This document shows positions 16,584 to 25,203 of a stretch of 64,000 bases of DNA, piece by piece. This DNA is from Streptomyces caelestis (lineage in GTDB: Bacteria > Actinomycetota > Actinomycetes > Streptomycetales > Streptomycetaceae). How positions within the stretch are numbered: position 1 is the stretch's first letter; the number at the start of each line of letters is the position of its first letter. The stretch covers positions 88,839 to 152,838 of the forward strand of contig NZ_LGCN01000154.1 of assembly GCF_001279005.1 (NCBI RefSeq), written 5' to 3'. Below the pieces are notes generated by a model, which did not search any database, was not told the origin of the DNA, and saw only the letters and a list, made by a program, of their open reading frames with translations. A program made the translations under genes and the position numbers.

Positions 16584-18434
16584 ATAAGGCGCGTCGGAGG
16601 TGACGGGCACGCGCTCGCGGACCTCCACGGAGACGGGCACCGCGAGCCGGTTGGCCAGCTCCACGTGGACGCGGTGCTCGAGCACGGTGACGTTGTTGCG
16701 CAGCCCCGCCGTCGACTCGTGCAGATGCACCCGGCGGGTGACCCCGATGGCCTCGGCCGGTCCGAGCCCCACCCGGCACACGCCGCCCGGGGCGAGCGTG
16801 GGGAGGGCGGCCGTCAGCAGGAAGTCCTCGCCCACGGTGACCTCCACCGGGCCGGCCAGCAGCGCCCGGTCGGTGGCGTTGGAGAGCACCAGCGTCGTGT
16901 ACACGGTCTGCTCCACGGACGGAACGCAGAGGTACTCGGTGCGCAGGCCGACCGGGATCTCGCCGACGGTGACGGTGTGCCAGGTGCCGTCCGAGGGGAT
17001 GTCGGCGCGGGCGGCGGCATCGAACCGGTGGTCGAAGGAGCCCGCCGACTCGCGGGGCCGCACGGCGTGTCCGGGAAGGGGCAGCACGCCCACCGTCTCG
17101 GCGCGACGGCGGTGCTCGGCGGTCACCGGATCGGCGCCGGAGCCGGGGAACAGCCTGCCCCGGCGGCCGCCCTGTTCGTCCGGGCCGCACAGGACCAGCG
17201 CGGAGTAGTCGAGTGCGGCGCCGTCCGGCCGCGGCGGACCGGTCACGGGGGCCGGCGGCGCGTACCCGGCGACGGCCGCGGACGCGGCGGGCGGTGGCGG
17301 AGCCGCCCCGGGGGCCGCGGGAGCAGCCGGGGCCGCGGCGGGCGCGGCGAGCCGCGCGGCGGTACGCGGTCTGCCGCTCGGCCGGGCCGGGGCCGGAGGG
17401 CCGCCGAAGGCCGGAAGGGAGGCGCCCTCCGGCAGCGGAACGGGCGGCGGTGGGGGAACGGGACCGGGCGCGGCACCGACCGTGGCCCCGGGCGCAGGCC
17501 TCGTGCCGGGTCGGGGGCCCGCCGCGTCGTACCCGGCGAAGAGATCGGCCAGCCCCGTCGGGTGCTCGCGCCAGCCCGAAGGCGCGGGGGCGGACTGACT
17601 GCGCCCGATGCGGACCGAGCGGAGCCGGGGCAGGTCGGTGCGACGGCGCAGATCGGCGGTGGCCAGGGCGATACGGACACCGGTCCAGTCCTCACCCGTG
17701 CGCTGGGCGACCGAGGCGCGCAGCACCAGGGATCCGTCGCTCCCGCCCTCACGACGAGTGAGCCGGTAGGCGGGCACCCAGACGGCGCCGGGCACCCCGT
17801 ACTCCACCTCCAGCTCCACCTCCGCGCCGTCCGCGCCGTCCAGCGTCAGGACCGCGCACATCGAGTCGGTCACCGGCGCCGAGGGCGCGCCGGTGGAGGC
17901 ACGGGAGAGTCTGTCCTCGGCGACCGTGAGCTCGTGCTCGGCCCTGCGCAGTTCCTCCTCCAGACCGTGGAGCCCGCTGTGCAGCCCGGTCAGGCGCTCG
18001 TCGACGAACTCGGAGAGCTCCAGCCACGCGTCGACCGGGGTACGGCGGTGCGGGTCGTCCCGCCGGCGGGGCGGCGGCACCGGACGGAGCGCTCCGACCT
18101 CCTCGATCAGGCCCAGTCGGCGGTCCCGGCGGCCCCGCGCCGCAGCGCAGTCGTCGCGCAGCCGTTCCACCTCGCGCCGCGCGTCGTCCGGCGGTTCCGT
18201 GTCGAGGAGTTCGGCCTCCGGCTCCACCCGGGCCTCGGTGACACGCACCCCGGACGTCCCGACGACGCCGGCCCGCAACGAGCCCGGGTCCAGCGAGCGG
18301 GGCAGTCCCGCCACCCGCACGCGTCCGCCCGCCGGCACCGCGCCCCGGGCCAGCCGGCGGCAGAGCGCGCCCTGCGCGTACACCACCACCGAATCGAGAG
18401 TCGACGCCCACCTCGGGGCTGTTCCAGCCGTCAT
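16578..18434 (-). CDS. DUF4139 domain protein, gene 2, C-terminally truncated
   Basis: A 618-residue relative of gene 1: N-terminal beta domain, coiled-coil segment (residues ~85-185), DUF4139 start PAYRLTRREGG and QRTGEDWTGVRIALATADL, then a long Pro/Ala-rich insert (residues ~320-400) before the rest of the beta domain. The frame ends abruptly after VTSDAPYR. The stop codon is made by the first bases of the inverted duplication. The family's true ending (GYDIRIPAGKALAGGNRRS) is found out of place 75-130 bp further on. The last tens of residues are therefore lost. ATG 18434 follows GGGGGAG. The truncated product may or may not fold. Confidence 0.8.
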   Translation of the reverse strand: MTAGTAPRWASTLDSVVVYAQGALCRRLARGAVPAGGRVRVAGLPRSLDPGSLRAGVVGTSGVRVTEARVEPEAELLDTEPPDDARREVERLRDDCAAARGRRDRRLGLIEEVGALRPVPPPRRRDDPHRRTPVDAWLELSEFVDERLTGLHSGLHGLEEELRRAEHELTVAEDRLSRASTGAPSAPVTDSMCAVLTLDGADGAEVELEVEYGVPGAVWVPAYRLTRREGGSDGSLVLRASVAQRTGEDWTGVRIALATADLRRRTDLPRLRSVRIGRSQSAPAPSGWREHPTGLADLFAGYDAAGPRPGTRPAPGATVGAAPGPVPPPPPVPLPEGASLPAFGGPPAPARPSGRPRTAARLAAPAAAPAAPAAPGAAPPPPAASAAVAGYAPPAPVTGPPRPDGAALDYSALVLCGPDEQGGRRGRLFPGSGADPVTAEHRRRAETVGVLPLPGHAVRPRESAGSFDHRFDAAARADIPSDGTWHTVTVGEIPVGLRTEYLCVPSVEQTVYTTLVLSNATDRALLAGPVEVTVGEDFLLTAALPTLAPGGVCRVGLGPAEAIGVTRRVHLHESTAGLRNNVTVLEHRVHVELANRLAVPVSVEVRERVPVTSDAPYR

Positions 18435-18557
18435 GTGCTCCCCCGCCCAGCCGTGTCCGTGCCGAGGGCAGCCTACGCGGTGACCTGCCGCCGGTCCTGC
18501 CAGGTCCCGATGCCCCGCGGACCACGCGCGACGGGTCGTCGGGAGCCGCCCGCCGCC

Positions 18558-19625
18558 TCACCAGATCAGGCACCAGTACGTGCCGTGGTGTCCGATGCCG
18601 ATACGGCTGTCCCACGGAACCAGGCGGGGGTCCGGCCGGCCCACGGCCGCCATCGAGCAGGCGGGGTCACCGACCGCGTCGGCGTTCGCCATGCGGTGGG
18701 CGGCGGCCGTCGCGGCCGGGGAGGTGTACCACGTGGTGGTCACCCGCTCACCGCCATCGGCCGACGGCGTCGGCCCGGGCGTCGTGGCGGACGGTGTCCG
18801 CACGTGCTCCGAGGGCGCCGGCCGCGTCGACGGTGTCGTCGGTGTCCGTGGCGGCACCGGGCGGGCGGGTGATGCCGAGGGCTTGGGGGGTGCGGACTTC
18901 GTGGGGTGTCTGGGTGTGGCGGGTTTCGTGGGGGGTGCGGGTGTGGTGGGCCGTGGCGGAGATGTGGGTGCGGCGGACTTCGTGGGGTGTTCGGGTGCGG
19001 CGGGTTTCGTGGGAGGTCTGGGTGTGGCGGGCTTCATGGGGAGTTCGGGTACGGCCGGCCGCGTCGCCGGTGTCCGTGGTGGCACCGGGCGGGCGGGTGA
19101 TGCCGGAGGCTTGGGCATCGGGAAGCCCGGTGGGAGCCGGGGTGTCGCGGACCGCGTCGGTGGCGGCGGCGGTGGCGTCGCCGGTCCCGCCTTCGGGGTG
19201 CGCATGGCCGACGCGCCGGGCGCGGTCCGGTGGGGCACCGGTTGGCGGCTGGGCGGCGCGGACCGGGGCGTGGGCCGCTGTTCCGGAGGCGCCGGCTCGG
19301 TCGTCCTCCGCCGGGCCGACGGCAGCGGCTCACCGGTGGGCCGCTGTGCCGACGGGGCCGGCTGACGGGGCCGGGACGTCGGCCCGGGCGACAGCGTGGG
19401 CGTCGGCGTCCGCCGTGCCGTGCTCGACGGCTCCGTCGCGAACGTCCAGGACGGCAGGGGGCTCAGCGTCGGAAGGGACAGGTCGTGCGAGGCCGAGGGC
19501 GTGGGGCTGGGCGTTCCGCCGTCCTGCGCCACCCACGCCCACACGCCGATGCCGCCGAGGACGAGCACAGCGGCGCCGCCTGCGATCCACGGGGCACGCC
19601 GCGGTGGGCGTCGGTGACGGTTCAT
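18558..19625 (-). CDS. proline-rich, membrane-anchored extracytoplasmic protein
   Basis: A 355-residue protein with a basic N-terminus (MNRHRRPPRRAPW), one hydrophobic helix (residues ~13-33, AAVLVLGGIGVWAWVA) and no cleavage motif, so probably a signal anchor. Residues ~38-290 are a Pro/Thr/Ser/Ala/Lys-rich stalk with degenerate KPATPRxPTK repeats and two copies of a SPARPVPPRTP block. The last ~60 residues look folded, with two cysteines (DPACSMAAV and TYWCLIW). This is the plan of a cell-wall-spanning stalk that presents a small C-terminal domain. I do not recognise the domain. Confidence 0.75.
   Translation of the reverse strand: MNRHRRPPRRAPWIAGGAAVLVLGGIGVWAWVAQDGGTPSPTPSASHDLSLPTLSPLPSWTFATEPSSTARRTPTPTLSPGPTSRPRQPAPSAQRPTGEPLPSARRRTTEPAPPEQRPTPRSAPPSRQPVPHRTAPGASAMRTPKAGPATPPPPPPTRSATPRLPPGFPMPKPPASPARPVPPRTPATRPAVPELPMKPATPRPPTKPAAPEHPTKSAAPTSPPRPTTPAPPTKPATPRHPTKSAPPKPSASPARPVPPRTPTTPSTRPAPSEHVRTPSATTPGPTPSADGGERVTTTWYTSPAATAAAHRMANADAVGDPACSMAAVGRPDPRLVPWDSRIGIGHHGTYWCLIW
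18838..19120. repeat. imperfect tandem repeats coding the Pro-rich stalk
   Basis: A ~45-bp block (around 18838-18885 and again 19071-19115) is repeated almost exactly. Between them lie several copies of a GGCGGGTTTCGTGGG-like unit and a GCGGACTTCGTGGGGTGT unit. These encode the KPA/KSA-Pro repeats on the minus strand and make the locus prone to slippage and copy-number change. Confidence 0.7.
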
Positions 19626-19848
19626 GGTCTTACTGTCCTATGCGACCTGGCGGGGCGCCTGTCGCGTCGCCTGGACGTCCTGCTTTCCGCCCGTCCGAGT
19701 GATGCGGGGCCTCTCCGGCTCCCTGCCGGAGGGGATGGCTGCGGGTGCGACACGTCGACTCGGCTGTGAGTCCGGGGTCATGCGCATCCGTTCGCGCTCG
19801 CGACTTCCGATCCGTCGGGGCCGTCGGCCACCGCCGCCCTCGTCGTCT

Positions 19849-19974
19849 TCACCGGCCGAACGGGCCGAACGGGTCGGCGACCTCGGCGGCGCTCGTCGCG
19901 CCCAGCGCCACAGCGGCGAGGACCCGCACCCGGGTCTCGTCGGCGAACGGCCCGGCCACGTCCTCGCCCGTCAT
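19849..19974 (-). pseudogene. N-terminal remnant of a winged-helix regulator
   Basis: ATG 19974 opens a 41-codon frame with FADETRVRVLAAVALGATSAAEVAD. This matches the start of small ArsR-like/DUF2087-type HTH regulators from Streptomyces, and then breaks off into PFGPFGR and a stop. The recognition helix and everything after it are missing. It lies between the Pro-rich protein and the PP2C phosphatase. The other bases of 19626-20336 show nothing else I can support. Confidence 0.45.
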
Positions 19975-20336
19975 GCTCCGTCTCCGTCCTTCCGGGAGCG
20001 GCCCCCGGACCATGTCCTCGGGACGCCGCCCCCGCGGCACGTCGGACGCCCGTCGTTTTCCGGGTGCACGCCGACCCGAGGCGGGAAGCCGACCGGGGGC
20101 GCCCCCGAAGCCAGGGCGTGCCCGACGGCCGACGGTGGATCGTCCACCTCGTCCCCCGGATGCGTCGTCATCCGCTGCGCGGTCTCGGCGGGGCGAAATT
20201 CACCGAAGCCGCCGGACGACGTGGGATCCTCACCCACATGGGCATACGGGGAAGGCAGGAGAACGGGGGAAGGCACGATGCGGCGGGGCACACGGGCGGC
20301 GGGCGGGGCGCCGGCCCGGCCGACGAGGAGGTCACG

Positions 20337-22040
20337 ATGACAGGGTCGGAGCGCACGGAGGTCCACGAGCTGTCCGCGCCGGCCGCTTCCGCCGCGCTGG
20401 AAGCCATCGGCACGGGCGTCTACGTCGTCGACGAGCAGGGCTACATCATCGCCGTCAACGCCCTCGCCGAGGAACTGCTGGGCCGGCCCGCCGCGGAACT
20501 CCTCGGCCAGGACGCGCACGACCTGCTGCACCGCGGTTCGCAGGGGCAGCAGCTGCCGAGGACCCAGTGCGCGATGCGACAGGCGTTCCACGCCGGGTGC
20601 CCGGCCCAGGGCGACGAGGACTACTTCGCACGCGCCGACGGTTCGGTGCTGCCCGTCTCCTGGCTGATCGCCCCGTACGGCCTCGGCGACCGGCAGGCCG
20701 CCACGCTCGTCGTCTTCTACCCCCCCGGGCATCCGCGGGACACCGCCCGGCGACCGGAGCCGGCGGTCCAGTCGCTGTCGGAACTGCAGAGGCTGGCCCT
20801 GCTGGCCGAGACCACCGCGCAGCTGACCTCCACCCTCGACGTCGACGAGGCGCTGCGGCGGCTGGTGGCCCTGGTCGTGCCCCGGCTCGCGGACTGGGTG
20901 ATCATCGACCTGATCACCGAACGTGACGAGGTGTGGCGCGCGGTCGTGGTCCACGCCGAGGGCGACACGCTGGTGCGGCACGAGGACCTGCAGGGGCCGA
21001 TGCCGCCGATCCCCCAGGAATCCCAGATGCCCCTGTCCAGAGCCCTGCGCGGCGTCGCCTCCACCCTGGCCGGTCCGCAGACCTACCAGGGGACACCGGA
21101 TTCCGGCATCGCGGTCGAGCAGGGCCGTCTGTTCCACGCCACGGAGATGCACTCCGCGGCCATCGCGCCCATCCGCAGCCCCCGCGCCGTCCTGGGCGCG
21201 CTGACCCTGGGCCGGACCGAGAGCCCGGCGGCCTTCGCCCCCATGGACCTTCCGCTGATCGAGGACATCGCGCGCCGGGCCGGCCTCGCCCTGGACAACG
21301 CCCGCCTCTACCAGCGTCAGCGCATGGTGGCCGAGACCATGCAGAACCACCTGCTGCCCCAGATGCCCCGCCTCTCGGGTCTGGAGATGACCGTCCGTTA
21401 CCTGCCCGCACCCGACGCCTCACACGTCGGCGGCGACTGGTACGACGCCTTCCCCCTGTCCGACGCGTCCACGGCCCTGGCCATCGGCGACGTCGTCGGC
21501 CACGACCTGGAGGCGGCGGCCGGCATGGCCCAGGTCCGGAACATGCTCCGCGCCTACGCCTGGTCCCAGCACGAACCCCCCAGCCGCATCGTCGAACGGC
21601 TGGACGAGGCGATCCAGCACATCACCGACGTCACCATGGCCACCATGATCTTCGGCCGGATGGAAGCGGCCCACGACGGCCACTGGCGGCTGTCCTGGAC
21701 CAACGCGGGCCACCCCCCGCCGCTGCTGATCAGCCGGGACGGCCTGGCGAGCTACCTCACCGACGGCCACGGCATCCTCCTGGGCACCCAGGCGGGTGTG
21801 CGGCGCCCCGACGCCACGGCACTGCTCCCGCCGGGATCCACCCTGGTGCTGTACACGGACGGCCTCATCGAAACGCCCCGCCAGAACCTCGACACGGGTC
21901 TGAACCGGCTGCGCCAGCACGCCGCCGCCCTCGCCCACCGCCCCCTCCTTTCGTTCACCGACCAACTGCTCAGCCGTGTCCGCCCCGCCGACAACGACGA
22001 CGACGTGGCCCTCCTGGCCCTGCGCGTCCCCGAGGGCTGA
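20337..22040 (+). CDS. PAS-GAF-PP2C (SpoIIE/RsbU-type) serine phosphatase
   Basis: A 567-residue protein. Residues ~18-130 form a PAS domain (GVYVVDEQGYIIAVNALAEELLG), ~160-325 a GAF domain, and ~340-567 a PPM/PP2C SpoIIE-type phosphatase with the metal-site motifs GGDWYDAF, IGDVVGHD, TNAGHPPPL, LYTDGLIE and a final NDDDVALLALR. Such proteins dephosphorylate anti-sigma-factor antagonists, so they switch on alternative sigma factors in response to a signal sensed by PAS or GAF. ATG 20337 is preceded by GAGGAGG with 5-bp spacing; longer upstream frames are low-complexity. No cognate kinase or antagonist lies nearby, so the partner is elsewhere. Cytoplasmic. Confidence 0.92.
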   Translation: MTGSERTEVHELSAPAASAALEAIGTGVYVVDEQGYIIAVNALAEELLGRPAAELLGQDAHDLLHRGSQGQQLPRTQCAMRQAFHAGCPAQGDEDYFARADGSVLPVSWLIAPYGLGDRQAATLVVFYPPGHPRDTARRPEPAVQSLSELQRLALLAETTAQLTSTLDVDEALRRLVALVVPRLADWVIIDLITERDEVWRAVVVHAEGDTLVRHEDLQGPMPPIPQESQMPLSRALRGVASTLAGPQTYQGTPDSGIAVEQGRLFHATEMHSAAIAPIRSPRAVLGALTLGRTESPAAFAPMDLPLIEDIARRAGLALDNARLYQRQRMVAETMQNHLLPQMPRLSGLEMTVRYLPAPDASHVGGDWYDAFPLSDASTALAIGDVVGHDLEAAAGMAQVRNMLRAYAWSQHEPPSRIVERLDEAIQHITDVTMATMIFGRMEAAHDGHWRLSWTNAGHPPPLLISRDGLASYLTDGHGILLGTQAGVRRPDATALLPPGSTLVLYTDGLIETPRQNLDTGLNRLRQHAAALAHRPLLSFTDQLLSRVRPADNDDDVALLALRVPEG

Positions 22041-22061
22041 GCCCGTAGGAAGGGCTTCGGG

Positions 22062-22592
22062 GGGCCGGAGGCCGACGTCACCGCCCCGGACTTCGCACCC
22101 GGCCGGTTCGGGCTCGTCCACGCGCGCTTCGTGCTGATGCACCTGCCCGAGCACGAGCGTCTGATCGCGGCACTGACCGGACTCGTCGCACCCGGCGGTG
22201 TGCTGGTGCTCGGCGACGCGGTCGACCTGACGAGCGACCGGGCGCCCGACACGCCGTACACGGTGGCGATGCGGGCGATGCGGCAGGGGCTGCGGGCGGC
22301 CATCGGCACCGATGTCTCCTGGGTGCCGTCGTACCCCCGACTGCTGCGCGGGGCGGGGCTCGTGCGCGTCGCCGCCGAGACGCATGTGCCGCCGCTGCTC
22401 CCCGGCAGCCCCATCAGCCGCTTCCGGGCGGCCACATGGGAGCGGAGCAGGGCGGCGATGCTCGCCACCGGCCTGGTCGACGACGCCGCCGTCGACGCCG
22501 CGGTCCGGTACCCGGACTCCGACGAGTGCGCCGCGCTGTCCGCCGGCATGCTGACCGTCTGGGGGCGGAAACCCGAGGAGGCCCGCGGTTGA
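22062..22592 (+). pseudogene. 5'-truncated SAM-dependent methyltransferase
   Basis: From about 22068 the frame reads EADVTAPDFAPGRFGLVHARFVLMHLPEHERL, matching the post-II and III motifs of class I methyltransferases, and then VAPGGVLVLGD and a C-terminal half ending at 22592. The glycine-rich SAM-binding motif I and the N-terminus (about 100 residues) are missing. The frame simply starts after the PP2C stop. GTG 22131 could start a 153-residue peptide but it would not bind SAM. This is a gene fragment. Confidence 0.7.
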
Positions 22593-22654
22593 CCGCCCGC
22601 GCACGGGCCGGCCGTGCCGCTCGGGGCCCCGGCGCACGGCAGGACGGGACGCCC

Positions 22655-23257
22655 CTACCGCTCGGCGGTACGCGTGGTGAGGTCCTCGTCGGTGATGGCG
22701 CGGACCACGCGGCAGGGGGTGCCGAGCGCGACGGTCATCGGGGGGATGCTGCGGCTGACGACGCTGCCGGCGCCGATGACCGACCCGTATCCGATGCGGA
22801 CGCCGGGCAGGACCACCGCGTTGCTGCCGATCCACACCTTGTCCTCGATCACGATCGGCTCCGAGAACCGCCCGAAGTCGGTACGCCGCGCGGGATGCAC
22901 CGGGTGTCCCGTCGTGGTCAGTGTCACGCTCGGAGCGATCATCACACCGTCACCTATGCGGATGTCGACGTCGTCGACGAAGGTGAGGTTCACGTTCCCG
23001 AAGAAGTCGTCGCCGATGTGGACATTGCTGCCGAACCCGGCGTGGAACGGGGGCAGCAGCACCGTGCGTTCACCGACCGACCCGAAGATCGCGACGAGCA
23101 GCGCCCGGCGTTTCTCCACCTCACCCGGTGGGGTGTGGTTGTACGCGAAGATCTGCTCGGTGCGGCGCCGGGAGGCCTGGAAGGCCGCTTCCGACTCGGT
23201 GTGGACGAGCCCTGCGGCGATCCGGGCCAGGACCTCTTCCTCGTGCGCGTGCGTCAC
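22655..23257 (-). CDS. sugar O-acetyltransferase (maltose/galactoside acetyltransferase, LacA/Maa family)
   Basis: A 200-residue left-handed beta-helix acetyltransferase. It has an N-terminal ~55-residue Maa cap (LVHTESEAAFQASRRRTEQIFAYNHT), then hexapeptide repeats (VHIGDD, IRIGDG, VWIGSNAVVLPGVRIGYGSVIGAGSVV). The catalytic His lies in TTTGHPVHPARR. It transfers acetyl from acetyl-CoA to a sugar hydroxyl, possibly for detoxification of non-metabolised sugars. The start at GTG 23257 (VTHAHEEEVL) is chosen because upstream in-frame sequence is Arg-rich and unlike the family. Length is normal for the family. It stands alone. Confidence 0.88.
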   Translation of the reverse strand: MTHAHEEEVLARIAAGLVHTESEAAFQASRRRTEQIFAYNHTPPGEVEKRRALLVAIFGSVGERTVLLPPFHAGFGSNVHIGDDFFGNVNLTFVDDVDIRIGDGVMIAPSVTLTTTGHPVHPARRTDFGRFSEPIVIEDKVWIGSNAVVLPGVRIGYGSVIGAGSVVSRSIPPMTVALGTPCRVVRAITDEDLTTRTAER

Positions 23258-23439
23258 AGCGGAACGACTCCGTTCGTCCAACCCCCGGGCCCGGGCCCGA
23301 CGCGCCCTCGGCCGGCCGCGCGCACCGAGCCTATGCCCTCGGATCCGGACCGGGACGGCCCCGTCCCGGATGACGACGTTCCCAGGACGGACAACGCGTC
23401 GTGATGACGACCGGGACGGTGACCGCGCGCGGCTCCCCG

Positions 23440-23990
23440 GGCGAGGCACTGCCGGCGCATGGGGACTCCGCCGGCGTCCAGGTCGTCCACCACACCAGCG
23501 CACGGCGGCAGGACGGCCGGCGAGATCCACGACGGCGGCCGGATCTCCTTCACGCCCTACGACCTCGACAACGCCACCGGCTTCACCGCCCGTATCTCCT
23601 CGGGCGGCAGCGGCGGCACCCTCGAAGTCCGCACGGGTTCCCGGTCGGCGCCCTGCTCGACACGGCCACCGTGCCGGCCACCGGCGGCCGGGAGACCTTC
23701 CAGGACGTCACGGCGCCCCTGACCGGCCGACCGGCCGGCGCCACCACCCTGTACCCCGTGCTCGAGGGCGGCAGCGGCGCCCTGTCCGACGTGGAAGAGT
23801 TCTCCTCCGCCACGTCCACCGGCGGCACCCGCACGGGTGAGGGGAGGGGTGACGGCACGTGCCTGGACATCCCGGGCGGTACGTGGAACGACGGTACGCC
23901 GGCCCACCTGCGGACCCGCCACACCGGCCCCGACCAGAAGCGGACCCCGGCCTGGTTACGGCAACTTGCCCTGCCCGTCCGCCGCTTGGC
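23440..23990 (+). pseudogene. frameshifted remnant of a secreted CBM6/ricin-type carbohydrate-binding protein
   Basis: Three pieces in two frames join into one CBM6 module: GDSAGVQVVHHTSARRQDGR (frame of 23401), then TAGEIHDGGRISFTPYDLDN to GGTLEVRTGS (frame of 23459), then PVGALLDTATVPATG to LSDVEEFSSA (first frame again). A ricin-B-like piece CLDIPGGTWNDGTPAHL follows and dissolves into unrelated sequence. Such modules belong to secreted glycoside hydrolases or sugar dehydrogenases. The catalytic domain and signal peptide are absent. Two single-base indels around 23518 and 23640 plus truncation at both ends make this a clear pseudogene. Confidence 0.75.
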
Positions 23991-24057
23991 GCTTTCGGCC
24001 GGGGGTAGCCGATAGGCCTCCAAGGACGAACGAGGCACAGCACGGAGGAGGCCGGCC

Positions 24058-24327
24058 ATGGGAGTGCGCCACGACCACGACGGACAGGAACTCGGCGACC
24101 TCGAACCGGGCACGCGCCAGCGCGCCCAGTTGCGCGCACGGGTCGTCGACATCGCCTCGACGGCGCTGTGCGTGGTGCTCGCCCTGTGGGCGGTGTGGAG
24201 CATCGTCGGGGTGGTGCGCGGGACGGCGGAATGGGCGTACAGCGCGGTCGCCTGCGTGCTGCTGGCGGCCGCGCTGACCGCCCGGACCGTCGGTCTCCGG
24301 CGCGGTGTAGTCCGGTCCGGACGGTAG
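24058..24327 (+). CDS. small membrane protein
   Basis: An 89-residue protein with a hydrophilic N-terminus and two hydrophobic helices (residues ~31-52 and ~58-75). ATG 24058 follows a strong GGAGGAGG site. It is 9 bp in front of the next membrane-protein gene, so the two are probably one unit. I do not recognise the family. Confidence 0.7.
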   Translation: MGVRHDHDGQELGDLEPGTRQRAQLRARVVDIASTALCVVLALWAVWSIVGVVRGTAEWAYSAVACVLLAAALTARTVGLRRGVVRSGR

Positions 24328-24336
24328 GGGGCGACG

Positions 24337-24921
24337 GTGGAACGGCTCAACACCTTCCTCGGCCGCCACGTATGGGCCCAGGTGCTGCTCGTCGTCCTCC
24401 TCGGCTGGGTGGTGATCATGCTGATGTCGCCGGGGGAGCCGGCCCTCGCGCTGCTGCTGCGGGCCGCCGTGACCTCGGTGGGCGCGGTGGCCGTCCTGTT
24501 GGTGCTGCGCGCGAGGGAGAAGCGCGCGGCCGGCGGCTCGGGCGACCGCCTGGCCGACCTGGACCGCCGGCTGCGCCACGGGGAGATCCCCTCGTCGCCC
24601 GCCGACCGGAAGGCCATGCTGGACCTGGTGGAGCAACGGCTCCACCGCACCCGGCACCGGCGTCCCGCCCTGGTGGTCCTCTGGCTGATGTACGCGCTGT
24701 GCGTCGCCGCGCCGCTCCTCCTGGGCCTGGTCCGGCAGGCGCTGGTCTGCGGTCTGCTCGGCGCGGTCCTCCTGCCGCTGCTGACCTGGCAGGGCGGTCG
24801 GCAGTTGCGGCGCCTGCGCGAGGCGCGCGAGACCCTCCGGAAGGGCGCCGGCGGTGAGGTGCCGGCCGCGCGGGAGCCGGTGGAGGAGCGTGGCCCCGGG
24901 CGTTCCTCCTCCGACGGGTGA
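24337..24921 (+). CDS. membrane protein of unknown function
   Basis: A 194-residue protein starting at GTG 24337, 9 bp after the preceding small membrane gene. Two N-terminal helices (residues ~12-30 and ~35-57) and two C-terminal helices (~107-130, ~132-150) flank a cytosolic helical segment with ADRKAMLDLVEQRLHR. The tail is charged and Pro/Gly-rich. The layout suggests a paired membrane complex with its neighbour. No family is recognised. Confidence 0.7.
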   Translation: MERLNTFLGRHVWAQVLLVVLLGWVVIMLMSPGEPALALLLRAAVTSVGAVAVLLVLRAREKRAAGGSGDRLADLDRRLRHGEIPSSPADRKAMLDLVEQRLHRTRHRRPALVVLWLMYALCVAAPLLLGLVRQALVCGLLGAVLLPLLTWQGGRQLRRLREARETLRKGAGGEVPAAREPVEERGPGRSSSDG

Positions 24922-24948
24922 TCCGCCCCCATGTCCGATGTCCGAGCC

Positions 24949-25170
24949 GTCTCCCCTCAGCCCCACCGTCACGCCGCCCGCCGTGGGCCTGCCGCTCGAG
25001 GCGCTGCCCGAACGCTGCCCGGAACTCCCCGACGACCCTCTGCTCGTCACCTTCCGCGCCGGCGGCATCCGGTCCGCCGGCGCGGCGGACCTCCTCGTGG
25101 GGGAACGGCTTCGACGCGGCCGACATGAGCCGCGGCCCCGTCGGCCGGCGCGCCGCCGGCGGTCCGCTGC
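24949..25170 (+). pseudogene. decayed rhodanese-like domain
   Basis: In one frame the sequence reads VGLPLEALPERCPELPDDPLLV, then TFRAGGIRSAGAADLLVG. After a one-base shift near 25105 it continues NGFDAADMSRGP. This is the order of a single-domain rhodanese, where the loop should read CRSGGRS with a catalytic Cys; here Cys is replaced by Phe. The N-terminal half is missing. The bases to 25203 hold no other gene. Confidence 0.6.
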
Positions 25171-25203
25171 CCACCCGACGACAGCGGCCTCCCGGTACGG
25201 CCG

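Noticed and set aside
18838-19120. Possible CRISPR-like array from regularly spaced repeats
   Set aside because: Repeats are degenerate, unevenly spaced and in frame with a Pro/Lys-rich coding sequence; no unique spacers or cas genes.
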